A DNA stretch of 10,190 bases from Burkholderiales bacterium (lineage in GTDB: Bacteria > Pseudomonadota > Gammaproteobacteria > Burkholderiales > Burkholderiaceae), in contig CANFNO010000050.1 in NCBI GenBank assembly GCA_947447845.1, forward strand, positions 1-10,190, written 5' to 3'. Shown in pieces: positions 1-6,098 of this stretch. Position numbers and translations under genes: made by a program. The first letter of the stretch is position 1, and every line of letters begins with the position of its first letter. The notes beneath the pieces were generated by a model. It saw only the letters and a program-made list of their open reading frames with translations. It did not search any database and had not been told where the DNA came from.

Positions 1-1
1 A

Positions 2-877
2 TCGCAGCGCATCATCGCGGGCGAGGGCGAAATTTATGTGGCTGGTGGCGTGGAATCCATCTCCTGCGTGCAGCAGGAAATGAACCAGCACATGCTGGCT
101 GACCCCTGGCTGGTCAAGAACAAGCCCGAGATTTACTGGAACATGCTGCAAACCGCCGAAAACGTGGCCACGCGTTACGGCATTGGCCGCGATGCCATGG
201 ACGAATACGGTGCGGCCAGCCAACAGCGCGCTGCAGCGGCTCTAGAGGCAGGCCTGTTCAAGGACGAGATTGCCCCGATCACCGTGACCATGGGCGTGGC
301 CGACAAGGTCATGGGCCTGATGACCAAAAAGGTCACCGTGGAGAACGACGAAGGCATACGCGCTGGCACAACCGTCGATGCAATCAGCGGCCTGCGCTCG
401 GCTCTGCCCGGCGGCCTGATTACTGCTGGCAATGCCAGCCAGTTCTCGGATGGCGGCGGCGCTTGCGTGGTGATGGACGAATCCCTGGCTGAGAAGAAAG
501 GCCTGAAGCCACTGGGCCGATTCCTGGGCTTTGCGGTGGCCGGTTGCGAGCCGGACGAAATGGGCATCGGGCCGGTGTTTGCCATTCCCAAGGTGTTGAA
601 ACGTCTGGGTCTGACCGTGAACGACATTGACCTGTGGGAACTGAACGAAGCCTTTGCGGTGCAAGTGCTGTATTGCCGCGACAAACTGGGCATTCCAGCT
701 GACCGACTGAATGTGAACGGCGGTGCGATTGCCGTGGGCCATCCCTATGGCGTTTCCGGCCAGCGCCTGACCGGCCACGCGCTGATTGAGGGCAAACGGC
801 GTGGCGCCAAGCGTGTTTGCGTAACGATGTGCATCGGTGGTGGCATGGGCGCGGCCGGCATCTTTGAAGTCTTATAG
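2..877 (+). CDS. Thiolase (acetyl-CoA C-acyltransferase family), 5'-truncated by window edge
   Basis: Thiolases catalyse reversible Claisen condensation or thiolytic cleavage of 3-ketoacyl-CoA. The frame is open from base 2 to a TAG stop, giving 291 residues; family members have about 390, so roughly 100 N-terminal residues, including the nucleophilic Cys, lie outside the window. An internal GTG at 38 is not the true start, because conserved thiolase sequence ([17 protein letters not shown]) reads straight through it. Visible motifs are NEAFA (from base 644), [14 protein letters not shown] with the catalytic His at 740-742, and [10 protein letters not shown] near the C-terminus with the second catalytic Cys at 830-832. 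The usual GHPIGASG loop reads GHPYGVSG, a mild variant. Whether the enzyme works in beta-oxidation or synthesis cannot be told, but an SDR, a thioesterase and a desaturase downstream suggest acyl-CoA metabolism. Family assignment is firm; direction and chain length are unknown. Confidence 0.95.
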   Translation, partial: SQRIIAGEGEIYVAGGVESISCVQQEMNQHMLADPWLVKNKPEIYWNMLQTAENVATRYGIGRDAMDEYGAASQQRAAAALEAGLFKDEIAPITVTMGVADKVMGLMTKKVTVENDEGIRAGTTVDAISGLRSALPGGLITAGNASQFSDGGGACVVMDESLAEKKGLKPLGRFLGFAVAGCEPDEMGIGPVFAIPKVLKRLGLTVNDIDLWELNEAFAVQVLYCRDKLGIPADRLNVNGGAIAVGHPYGVSGQRLTGHALIEGKRRGAKRVCVTMCIGGGMGAAGIFEVL

Positions 878-930
878 GCCAACCCTTGTGGTGCAATGGC
901 GGTATTCGAGCTTTCTGAACTGGGTTTTTG

Positions 931-1155
931 ATGTCCTTTTTTAACAAATACAACGGCACATCCAACGCGCGCCTGCTGCGCATGGAGCGCGTCATTTGGA
1001 TACTGATTTATGGTGGTCTGCTGACCCTGGTGCTGGCCTGGTTTACCGAGAACACGCAGGCGACCAATGCCACAGGCTTGTATGCCGTGGGAGGAGTGGC
1101 TTTGGTTATCGGCCTGGCGGTGTTTTATCTGCGTTCGCTGCATAAGGAAGAGTAG
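931..1155 (+). CDS. Small two-helix membrane protein, unknown function
   Basis: This 74-residue protein is not recognised as a named family. It has a short polar N-terminus (residues 1-20, with Arg14, Arg17, Lys6 and Arg20), a hydrophobic segment at about 21-38, a polar Asn/Thr-rich loop at about 39-48, a second hydrophobic segment at about 50-67, and a charged tail ending LRSLHKEE. This predicts a two-pass inner-membrane hairpin. I chose ATG 931 over the TTG at 928; neither has a clear Shine-Dalgarno sequence. The gene lies 53 bases after the thiolase stop and only 11 bases before the SDR start, so it is probably co-transcribed with them. Support for its being real is its position, the clean hydrophobic pattern and the absence of any competing gene in the gap. 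No function is claimed. Confidence 0.72.
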   Translation: MSFFNKYNGTSNARLLRMERVIWILIYGGLLTLVLAWFTENTQATNATGLYAVGGVALVIGLAVFYLRSLHKEE

Positions 1156-1166
1156 GGCACCCGACC

Positions 1167-1958
1167 ATGACCGCACGCACCGTACAACAACTGTTTGACC
1201 TCACCGGAAAGACCGCTTTGGTCACGGGCGGCTCGCGCGGCCTGGGCCTGCAAATGGCGTATGCCTTGGGCGAGGCAGGTGCCAAAGTGATGATCAGCTC
1301 GCGTAAGGCAGAAGACCTGGAGCAGGCCGTGGCCGAGTTGCAGGACGCAGGCATTGACGCCCGCTGGATAGCCGCAGACTGCGCCAAAGAGGCCGACATC
1401 GAGCGCCTGGCCGTCGAGACTTTGCACCGCATGGGCGACGTGGATATCTTGGTGAACAACGCCGGTGCCAGTTGGGGCGCACCGGCCGAAGATCACCCGC
1501 TGGCGGCTTGGGACAAGGTCATGAACCTCAATGTGCGCGGCTACTTTTTGCTAAGTCAGGCCATTGCCAAGAAAAGCATGATTGCAAGGCGCAGCGGGCG
1601 CATCATCAATATCGCTTCGATTGCCGGGCTCAACGGCAACCCGAGCGGCATGAAGACCATTGCCTACAACACCTCCAAGGGCGCGGTGATCAACTTCACG
1701 CGGGCGCTCGGTGCCGAATGGGGCGCCCACAACATCACAGTGAACGCCATTTGTCCGGGGTTTTTCCCGAGCCGGATGACAGCCGCCACCATAAAAGCCC
1801 TGGGTGAAGATCAGCTAGCTGCTGCCACACCACTCAAACGGCTGGGAGACGACGAAGACCTTAAAGGCGTGTGCCTGCTGTTTGCATCGGATGCTGGCAA
1901 ACACATCACCGGTCAATGGCTTGCCGTGGACGGCGGCGTCAGCGCGGTTATTGGGTAG
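1167..1958 (+). CDS. SDR-family oxidoreductase, RhlG/3-ketoacyl-reductase-like
   Basis: A classical short-chain dehydrogenase/reductase of 263 residues, the usual length, predicted cytosolic. The Rossmann dinucleotide motif TGGSRGLG is at 20-27, NNAG at 97-100, the catalytic tetrad is Asn122, Ser151, Tyr167 and Lys171 (YNTSK), and a C-terminal VDGG is at 254-257. Arg46 just after the second beta strand (ISSRK) favours NADP(H) over NAD(H); this is inference from known SDR patterns. The segment CPGFFPSRMT at 196-205 resembles the RhlG and 3-oxoacyl reductase branch, so reduction of a 3-ketoacyl thioester is a reasonable guess; a sugar-acid or alcohol dehydrogenase is the alternative. The start at ATG 1167 has an AGGG ribosome-binding site nine bases upstream. 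It follows the small membrane protein by 11 bases, and the thiolase upstream makes a ketoacyl-CoA substrate plausible. Confidence 0.93.
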   Translation: MTARTVQQLFDLTGKTALVTGGSRGLGLQMAYALGEAGAKVMISSRKAEDLEQAVAELQDAGIDARWIAADCAKEADIERLAVETLHRMGDVDILVNNAGASWGAPAEDHPLAAWDKVMNLNVRGYFLLSQAIAKKSMIARRSGRIINIASIAGLNGNPSGMKTIAYNTSKGAVINFTRALGAEWGAHNITVNAICPGFFPSRMTAATIKALGEDQLAAATPLKRLGDDEDLKGVCLLFASDAGKHITGQWLAVDGGVSAVIG

Positions 1959-1964
1959 ATATGG

Positions 1965-2040
1965 CCCCCACGCTTGTCACTTCGTGTACTGCGCTGCCCC
2001 CCGAGGGGGCAGTGCCTTGCTTGGGGCGGCCCGGCGCGCG
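1965..2040. repeat. GC-rich intergenic hairpin repeat of Comamonadaceae type
   Basis: The gap between the SDR stop and the thioesterase start is filled by a GC-rich element. Its core is a perfect inverted repeat, CTGCCCCC at 1994-2001 and GGGGGCAG at 2005-2012, around a 3-base CGA loop, followed by a tail rich in GGGGCGGCCCGGCGCG. An outer GCCCC/GGGGC pair (1964-1968 with 2023-2027) could extend the fold. From memory, closely similar sequences (a CACGC...CTTCGTG lead-in, then CTGCCCCCCGAGGGGGC, then CTTGGGGCGGCCCGG) are scattered between genes in many Comamonadaceae genomes. Only one copy is present here, so its repeat status rests on that recollection rather than on this window. It has no run of T and is not a typical intrinsic terminator. 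Confidence 0.65.
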
Positions 2041-2043
2041 GCT

Positions 2044-2496
2044 ATGACTGATTCAACTCTGAGCTTCGGCGTAGAGATCCCTTTCGTCAACCTGCTGGGT
2101 TTCGAGCTGACGCTGTTTGAGGGTGGACGCTCCGAAGTGCGTTTGCCACCCAAACTGGAACACCTGAATTCTTTTGCCGTCACCCACGGCGGCGTGTTGA
2201 TGACGCTATTGGATGTGACCATGGCCAGTGCTGCACGCAGCGTCTGCCCCGAGTTGGGTGTGGTCACCATCGAGATGAAGACCAGCTTCATGCGCCCGGC
2301 CATGCAAAGCGACCATGGCCCTCTGGTAGCCAAAGGTGAGTTGATGCACCGTACCGCTACCATGGCCTTTACCCAGGCCACCGTGTATGACGGTCGTGGC
2401 CATGCCTGCGCTTATGCCACCGGCACCTTCAAATACCTCAAGCGCCTGGCCACCGGCAGCCGCAGCGTGCATTCCGTGCAAATCCCCACGGACTAG
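2044..2496 (+). CDS. PaaI-family hotdog-fold thioesterase
   Basis: A 150-residue single-domain hotdog protein, normal for PaaI/YbgC-type acyl-CoA thioesterases, which hydrolyse acyl- or aryl-CoA to free acid and CoA in the cytosol. The signature segment is HLNSFAVTHGGVLMTLLD: Asn42, His48-Gly49-Gly50 and Asp57 match the PaaI active-site pattern (N...HGG...D), and the C-terminal half (VYDGRGHACAYATGTFKYL) fits the last beta strands. The usual Gly just before HGG is replaced here. The frame stays open upstream to 1882, but the extra residues would come from the GC-rich repeat and the end of the SDR gene, so ATG 2044 is preferred. No good Shine-Dalgarno is seen; the bases before the ATG belong to the repeat. 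The natural substrate is unknown; its neighbours suggest a medium or long acyl-CoA or a related thioester. Confidence 0.9.
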   Translation: MTDSTLSFGVEIPFVNLLGFELTLFEGGRSEVRLPPKLEHLNSFAVTHGGVLMTLLDVTMASAARSVCPELGVVTIEMKTSFMRPAMQSDHGPLVAKGELMHRTATMAFTQATVYDGRGHACAYATGTFKYLKRLATGSRSVHSVQIPTD

Positions 2497-2503
2497 CCTG
2501 TGC

Positions 2504-2508
2504 AGGAG
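2504..2508 (+). promoter_or_regulatory. Ribosome binding site for the desaturase gene
   Basis: AGGAG lies six bases before ATG 2515. It decides against the GTG at 2500, which is in the same frame but lies upstream of this site. Confidence 0.75.
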
Positions 2509-2514
2509 AAGCCC

Positions 2515-3552
2515 ATGACGCAAACCCGGGGCGAAGAATTCAAGGACGATGTGCGCAAACCTGGCGCACGCAACTCCGATACTCGCCGTCAACTCACTCC
2601 GGAAGAAATGCTACCGCTGACCGCTCTGTCGACTGGACGCTCGGTGCTGGCCATTTCTCAAACCGTGGTCCAAATTGCCACTGGCATGGCCTTGTGCTGG
2701 CTTACCTGGCCAAGCCTGTGGTTCCTGGTCGGGGTGGTGCTGATCGGCGTGGCACAACATGGTCTGTTTATCCTGGCGCACGACGCCTCGCACTACCGCT
2801 TGTTCGCGCACCGGGGCGTGAATGATGTGGTGGGGCGTTTCATCGGCATGTGCAGCGGGATCTCGATGTGCACTTACCGTGTGACGCACCGCTTGCACCA
2901 CAACCACTTGTATGCAAAAGAGGACCCGGACACCGCCATTCACGGGGGCTACCCGCGTGGGCGGGCTTACCTGTGGCGCAAGTTGCTGGAAGACCTGTGC
3001 GGCCTGAATGCCTGGAAGACCTTTGCCTACTTCTTTGGCGCACCGGCCATCAATGAGGCGACCGGTAACTTGATTCGGCCTCTGGACGACACCGCACCGC
3101 ATTTGCGCGCCGCTGCCCGGCAGGACCGCTGGCTGGTGGTTGCCTTTCATGTGATGGCGCCTTTGCTTGCGTGGGCCTTGGGCGGCATGCCGGGTCTGGC
3201 TTGGTACGCCGCACTCTGGGTGCTGCCACTGGTGACCGTGCTGCAGCCAATTCTGCGACTGCGGGCCATTTGCGAGCACGGTGCGGTGACTGATTTGTCG
3301 TCCGCGCTGACTGCTTCGCGCAGCAACCGCACAAACGGCAATCTGGTGAACTGGCTGGGCCGTTTTTTTCTGTTTCCGCACCATGTGAACTACCACCTGG
3401 AACACCATCTGTGCCCGGCCGTGCCGCACTACCGGCTACCGGCCTTGCATCGCTTATTAATGGAAAAAGGTGCCTTGGATGGCGCTGAAGTGCGCGACTT
3501 GTCCAGCACCCTGCAACTTATTTTTGCCCCCAGGAGACCTCGTGAACACTGA
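2515..3552 (+). CDS. Membrane fatty acid desaturase/hydroxylase family protein
   Basis: A 345-residue integral membrane di-iron enzyme of the fatty-acid desaturase superfamily (PF00487 type), which uses O2 and electrons to desaturate or hydroxylate lipid-like substrates. All three histidine boxes are intact: HDASH at 89-93, HRLHHNH at 125-131 and HHVNYHLEHH at 289-298. A further conserved-looking CEHG lies between the second and third boxes. Hydrophobic segments are at about 44-64 and 68-88, and a pair lies between boxes two and three (VVAFHVMAPLLAWALG and the segment after it). The tail CPAVPHYRLPALHRLL is typical of the NYHLEHH subgroup, which includes acyl-lipid desaturases and CrtR-like hydroxylases. 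No ferredoxin or cytochrome b5 domain is fused, so electrons must come from a separate partner. Its 3' end overlaps the GST-like gene by 11 bases. The family is certain; substrate and regiochemistry are not. Confidence 0.93.
   Translation: MTQTRGEEFKDDVRKPGARNSDTRRQLTPEEMLPLTALSTGRSVLAISQTVVQIATGMALCWLTWPSLWFLVGVVLIGVAQHGLFILAHDASHYRLFAHRGVNDVVGRFIGMCSGISMCTYRVTHRLHHNHLYAKEDPDTAIHGGYPRGRAYLWRKLLEDLCGLNAWKTFAYFFGAPAINEATGNLIRPLDDTAPHLRAAARQDRWLVVAFHVMAPLLAWALGGMPGLAWYAALWVLPLVTVLQPILRLRAICEHGAVTDLSSALTASRSNRTNGNLVNWLGRFFLFPHHVNYHLEHHLCPAVPHYRLPALHRLLMEKGALDGAEVRDLSSTLQLIFAPRRPREH
3532..3536 (+). promoter_or_regulatory. Ribosome binding site for the GST-like gene, inside the desaturase 3' end
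   Basis: AGGAG lies five bases before GTG 3542, within the last codons of the desaturase. It fixes the GTG as the start rather than the in-frame ATG at 3470 deep inside the upstream gene, and it suggests translational coupling. Confidence 0.75.
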
Positions 3553-4492
3553 TACCCCGGACATCGTCCTGCACCATTACCCTATGTCGCCTTTCGCCGA
3601 GAAGGTGCGCACCGTGTTGGGCTTTAAGCAACTGGCCTGGAAGTCCGTCGTCATCCCGGCCGTCATGCCAAAGCCTGACGTGGTGGCGCTGACGGGCGGC
3701 TATCGCAAGACACCCATCCTGCAAATCGGGCGTGATGTGTACTGCGACACCGCTCTAATCTGCGATGTGCTGGAGCACTTGAAACCTACGCCCGCGCTCT
3801 ACCCGGCAGAGCAAAAAGGCCTGGCACGCACACTCGCGCAATGGGCCGACACCACCCTGTTTTGGGCTGCCATGGCGTATAGCTTTCAGCCCAAAGGCGC
3901 AGCGGCTGTCTTTGCCGATGCCGCACCCGAGGCGGCACAAGCCTTTGGTGCCGATCGTGCAGCGATGCGCGGTGGCGCGCCACGGCAGTTTCCGGGTGAC
4001 GCCGCAGCGGCCTACAAATCGTATTTGCGCCGTCTGGCCGACATGCTGGACTCGCAGGACTACCTGCTCGGCGAAGGCCCGTGCATCGCAGACTTTGCCG
4101 CCTACCACCCGCTGTGGTTCACGCGCACGCAAGTACCGGTGCTGGCCGACATTCTGAGTTCCACGCCGGCCGTGCTGGCCTGGATGGACCGCATTCAAGG
4201 TTTCGGGCACGGCAACATCCAAAAGTTCAGCTCTGGCGAGGCCATTGCTTTGTGTGCCGCATCAACGCAAGGTTTTGCCCTGCACGACTCGCGTTTTCAG
4301 GACGAGCACGGTATCCCGCTGGGTAGTCAGGTCACCATAGCCGCCGAAAGCTTTGGCACCGAGACCACGCAGGGCGAACTGATTGGTGCCAGCCGCACGC
4401 GCTACACCTTGCAACGCCAGGACGAACGGGCAGGGACAGTGTTGGTGCATTTCCCGCGCATCGGCTATGTATTGAAAAAGGTGGCTGCGTGA
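3542..4492 (+). CDS. Glutathione S-transferase-like protein with extra C-terminal beta domain
   Basis: At 316 residues this is about 90 longer than an ordinary GST. Residues 8-90 form the thioredoxin-like GST N-domain: IVLHHYPMSPFAEKVR with candidate catalytic Ser16, the cis-Pro loop KTP58, and Asp69-Thr70 at the usual gamma-glutamyl-binding position (DT in place of ES/DS). A helical GST C-domain runs from about 95 to 220 and includes YLLGEGPCIADF with the N-capping Asp184. From about 222 a further segment, rich in alternating hydrophobic residues (GSQVTIAAESFG, GELIGASRTRYTLQR, GTVLVHFPRIGYVLKK), looks like a small beta-barrel. GTG 3542 is the start and overlaps the desaturase; the stop overlaps the next SDR by four bases. 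Possible roles are a glutathione-dependent transferase or a non-enzymatic binding protein; I cannot choose between them. The GST fold is clear, the function open. Confidence 0.88.
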   Translation: MNTDTPDIVLHHYPMSPFAEKVRTVLGFKQLAWKSVVIPAVMPKPDVVALTGGYRKTPILQIGRDVYCDTALICDVLEHLKPTPALYPAEQKGLARTLAQWADTTLFWAAMAYSFQPKGAAAVFADAAPEAAQAFGADRAAMRGGAPRQFPGDAAAAYKSYLRRLADMLDSQDYLLGEGPCIADFAAYHPLWFTRTQVPVLADILSSTPAVLAWMDRIQGFGHGNIQKFSSGEAIALCAASTQGFALHDSRFQDEHGIPLGSQVTIAAESFGTETTQGELIGASRTRYTLQRQDERAGTVLVHFPRIGYVLKKVAA

Positions 4493-5400
4493 GTTGGAAC
4501 TTTGCCGGCAAGACGGCCGTACTGACGGGTGCTGGCTCCGGCTTTGGGCTGGAATGCGCGCGCATCGGTGCGCGGCTTGGCATGAATCTGGTGCTGGCCG
4601 ATGTGCAGCAGGACGCGCTGGACCGTGCAGCAAGCGAGCAAATGGCTGCGGGTGCACCGGTGCTTGCCATGCGCGTGGATGTATCCAAGGCCGCCGATGT
4701 GGAGGCGTTGGGTGCCGCCACCCTGGCACGCTTCGGCGCACCGCATTTGGTCTTCAACAACGCCGGAGTCGGCAGCGGCGGGCTGGTCTGGGAAAACACG
4801 GCACAGGATTGGGAGTGGGTGTTCGGCGTCAACGTGATGGGCGTTGCCCACGGCGTGCGCGTGTTCACGCCGATGATGCTGGCGGCCGCAGCGCAAGACC
4901 CTGAGTGGCGCGGCCATATCGTCAACACGGCCAGCATGGCTGGCTTGGTGAACCCGCCCAATATGGGTGTGTACAACGCCAGCAAGCATGCGGTGGTGGC
5001 ACTCTCCGAAACCTTGTACCAAGACCTTACGTTGGTCACCGAGCAAATCAGCGCCAGCGTACTGTGCCCCTACTTTGTGCCCACCGGCATCGCCATGAGC
5101 CACCGCAACCGTCCTAAGGTCGAAACCCTGAGGGCGACCAAACCCAGCAAGAGCCAGATGATTGCCCACGCCATGCTGAACAAGGCCGTGGATGGCGGCC
5201 GGGTATCTGCAGCAGAGGTGTCACAGCGTGTGTTTGATGCGGTGTCGGCGCGACAGTTTTATATATATAGCCACCCGGAGGCACTGGCCGGCGTGCAGAC
5301 GCGCATGGAGGATGTGCTGCAAGGGCGCAATCCGACAGACCCTTTTGCGCATAAGCCTGTATTGGGTGTGGAACTCAGAAAGGCATTGCGCGGCGAGTAG
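4489..5400 (+). CDS. SDR-family oxidoreductase, probably NAD(H)-dependent
   Basis: A 303-residue classical SDR, somewhat longer than usual. The glycine motif TGAGSGFG is at 13-20, NNAG at 90-93, and the catalytic tetrad is Asn115, Ser149, Tyr162 and Lys166 (YNASK). Asp38 at the end of the second beta strand (LADVQ) predicts NAD(H) preference, unlike the Arg46-bearing SDR upstream. Extra length lies after the catalytic core: a substrate-lid region rich in Lys and Arg (about 200-225) and a C-terminal segment containing FYIYSHPEAL. The start is GTG 4489, overlapping the GST stop as GTGA, with AAGG at 4478-4481 as ribosome-binding site. Four-base overlap implies translational coupling with the GST-like and desaturase genes, so it may oxidise or reduce an alcohol or ketone in the same pathway. 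The substrate cannot be inferred from the sequence. Confidence 0.92.
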   Translation: MSWNFAGKTAVLTGAGSGFGLECARIGARLGMNLVLADVQQDALDRAASEQMAAGAPVLAMRVDVSKAADVEALGAATLARFGAPHLVFNNAGVGSGGLVWENTAQDWEWVFGVNVMGVAHGVRVFTPMMLAAAAQDPEWRGHIVNTASMAGLVNPPNMGVYNASKHAVVALSETLYQDLTLVTEQISASVLCPYFVPTGIAMSHRNRPKVETLRATKPSKSQMIAHAMLNKAVDGGRVSAAEVSQRVFDAVSARQFYIYSHPEALAGVQTRMEDVLQGRNPTDPFAHKPVLGVELRKALRGE

Positions 5401-5410
5401 TGCGGCAATG

Positions 5411-5437
5411 TATTTGGCTGCTTTTTGTATCCAAATA
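5411..5437. repeat. Inverted repeat TATTTGG-N13-CCAAATA, candidate operator or weak hairpin
   Basis: A perfect 7-base inverted repeat with arms at 5411-5417 and 5431-5437 and a 13-base spacer containing a run of five T. It starts 10 bases after the SDR stop and overlaps the candidate -35 and -10 boxes, which suits a transcription-factor site better than a terminator, since no T run follows the right arm. An RNA hairpin at the end of the upstream operon remains possible. Confidence 0.4.
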
Positions 5438-5441
5438 TAGT
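5414..5441 (+). promoter_or_regulatory. Candidate sigma-70 promoter
   Basis: TTGGCT at 5414-5419 and TATAGT at 5436-5441 are separated by 16 bases. The -35 matches the consensus TTGACA at four of six positions and the -10 matches TATAAT at five of six. It would give a leader of about 165 bases before coxS. In such AT-rich DNA a chance match is quite possible. Confidence 0.33.
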
Positions 5442-5488
5442 CCTTGAATAGTCAATATATATATGTTTTCACTTGCATAGGTCGGCTG

Positions 5489-5501
5489 TCTCAATTTGAG
5501 A
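5489..5501. repeat. 13-base palindrome TCTCAATTTGAGA, candidate regulator site
   Basis: Six-base arms are perfectly complementary around a single central T. It sits about 110 bases before coxS and downstream of the candidate promoter. A dimeric regulator could bind it, or it may be chance; no second copy was noticed in this window. Confidence 0.3.
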
Positions 5502-5600
5502 AAGCATGAGTCGACGTGTTCCAAACTGAGGGTTTTTCCTAGCGAGATAACGAGGGCTATGAAAAACAATCCGCAATGATTCCTGTTCATCAAATTCGAT

Positions 5601-5605
5601 GGAGA
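5601..5605 (+). promoter_or_regulatory. Ribosome binding site that decides the coxS start
   Basis: GGAGA lies eight bases before ATG 5614. The in-frame ATG at 5599 overlaps this site and has no convincing site of its own, so the shorter start is preferred. Confidence 0.7.
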
Positions 5606-5613
5606 CCTATTCA

Positions 5614-6087
5614 ATGCAGATTTCACTCAAGATTAATGGCAAGGACACGTCCCTCGACGTTGCACCCAATACGCTGCTGGTTCAGCTCATACGCGACCAC
5701 CTCCAGCTAACCGGCACCCATGTCGGATGCGACACCGCGCAGTGCGGTGCTTGCACCGTCATGAAGGACGGTCATGCGGTCAAGTCGTGCAATATTCTGG
5801 CTGCGCAGGCGCAAGGCTCAGAAGTCACCACCATCGAAGGGTTGGCTAAACCCGATGGCACCTTGCATCCGATGCAGGCTGCGTTTAAGGAGTGCCATGG
5901 ACTGCAATGCGGCTTCTGCACGCCCGGCATGGTGATGAGTTCTGTGGATCTGTGTAACAAACATCCGAAGGCCAGTGCCACAGAGATTCGCGAATTGCTG
6001 GAAGGCAATCTTTGCCGCTGCACCGGTTATCAAAACATCATCAAGTCAGTGCAGCTTGGCCAAGCTGCCATGGCAGCAGGCAACTAA
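5614..6087 (+). CDS. coxS: CoxS-type small subunit, two [2Fe-2S] clusters, molybdenum hydroxylase
   Basis: The iron-sulfur subunit of a xanthine oxidase-family molybdenum hydroxylase; it passes electrons from the molybdenum centre in CoxL to FAD in CoxM. At 157 residues it has standard length. The N-terminal plant-ferredoxin-type domain carries Cys39, Cys44, Cys47 and Cys59 (GCDTAQCGACTV), and the C-terminal helical domain carries Cys99 and Cys102 (QCGFCTPGM) with Cys134 and Cys136 (NLCRCTGY). All eight cluster ligands are present. No signal peptide is seen, as expected for this cytoplasmic complex. It is the first gene of an S-L-M-D cluster, following a 213-base AT-rich gap that probably holds its promoter, and is followed by coxL after 11 bases. 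The same subunit architecture occurs in isoquinoline, nicotinate and aldehyde oxidoreductases, so the symbol describes homology, not proven CO oxidation. Confidence 0.96.
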   Translation: MQISLKINGKDTSLDVAPNTLLVQLIRDHLQLTGTHVGCDTAQCGACTVMKDGHAVKSCNILAAQAQGSEVTTIEGLAKPDGTLHPMQAAFKECHGLQCGFCTPGMVMSSVDLCNKHPKASATEIRELLEGNLCRCTGYQNIIKSVQLGQAAMAAGN

Positions 6088-6098
6088 GGGGAACCGAC

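Larger units (their letters stand above)
5401..5613 (+). promoter_or_regulatory. AT-rich intergenic control region upstream of the cox operon
   Basis: This 213-base gap is clearly richer in A and T than the genes on either side and includes a TATATATAT tract at 5456-5464. I see no credible gene in it on either strand. It contains the candidate promoter and the two inverted repeats listed separately, and the coxS ribosome-binding site at its right end. It is the only gap in the window large enough for a conventional regulated promoter and is the most likely control point of the cox genes. Confidence 0.6.

Noticed and set aside
1882..2043. N-terminal extension of the thioesterase into the SDR gene
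   Set aside because: The added residues would be encoded by the SDR 3' end and the GC-rich repeat, and the ATG at 2044 already gives a protein of normal PaaI length.
2611..3429. 272-codon minus-strand frame opposite the desaturase
   Set aside because: The + strand frame carries all three histidine boxes and transmembrane segments; the antisense product is a composition artefact.
5560..5580. Six-codon leader peptide (ATG AAA AAC ... TGA) before coxS
   Set aside because: Too short to distinguish from chance, with no run of regulatory codons and no attenuator hairpin pair.
5375..5626. 83-codon minus-strand frame covering the AT-rich gap
   Set aside because: It starts inside coxS, ends inside the SDR, lacks a ribosome-binding site and shows no family features.
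6012..6098. Upstream extension of coxL overlapping coxS
   Set aside because: ATG 6099 has a good ribosome-binding site and gives the typical CoxL N-terminus; the extension is the out-of-frame shadow of coxS.
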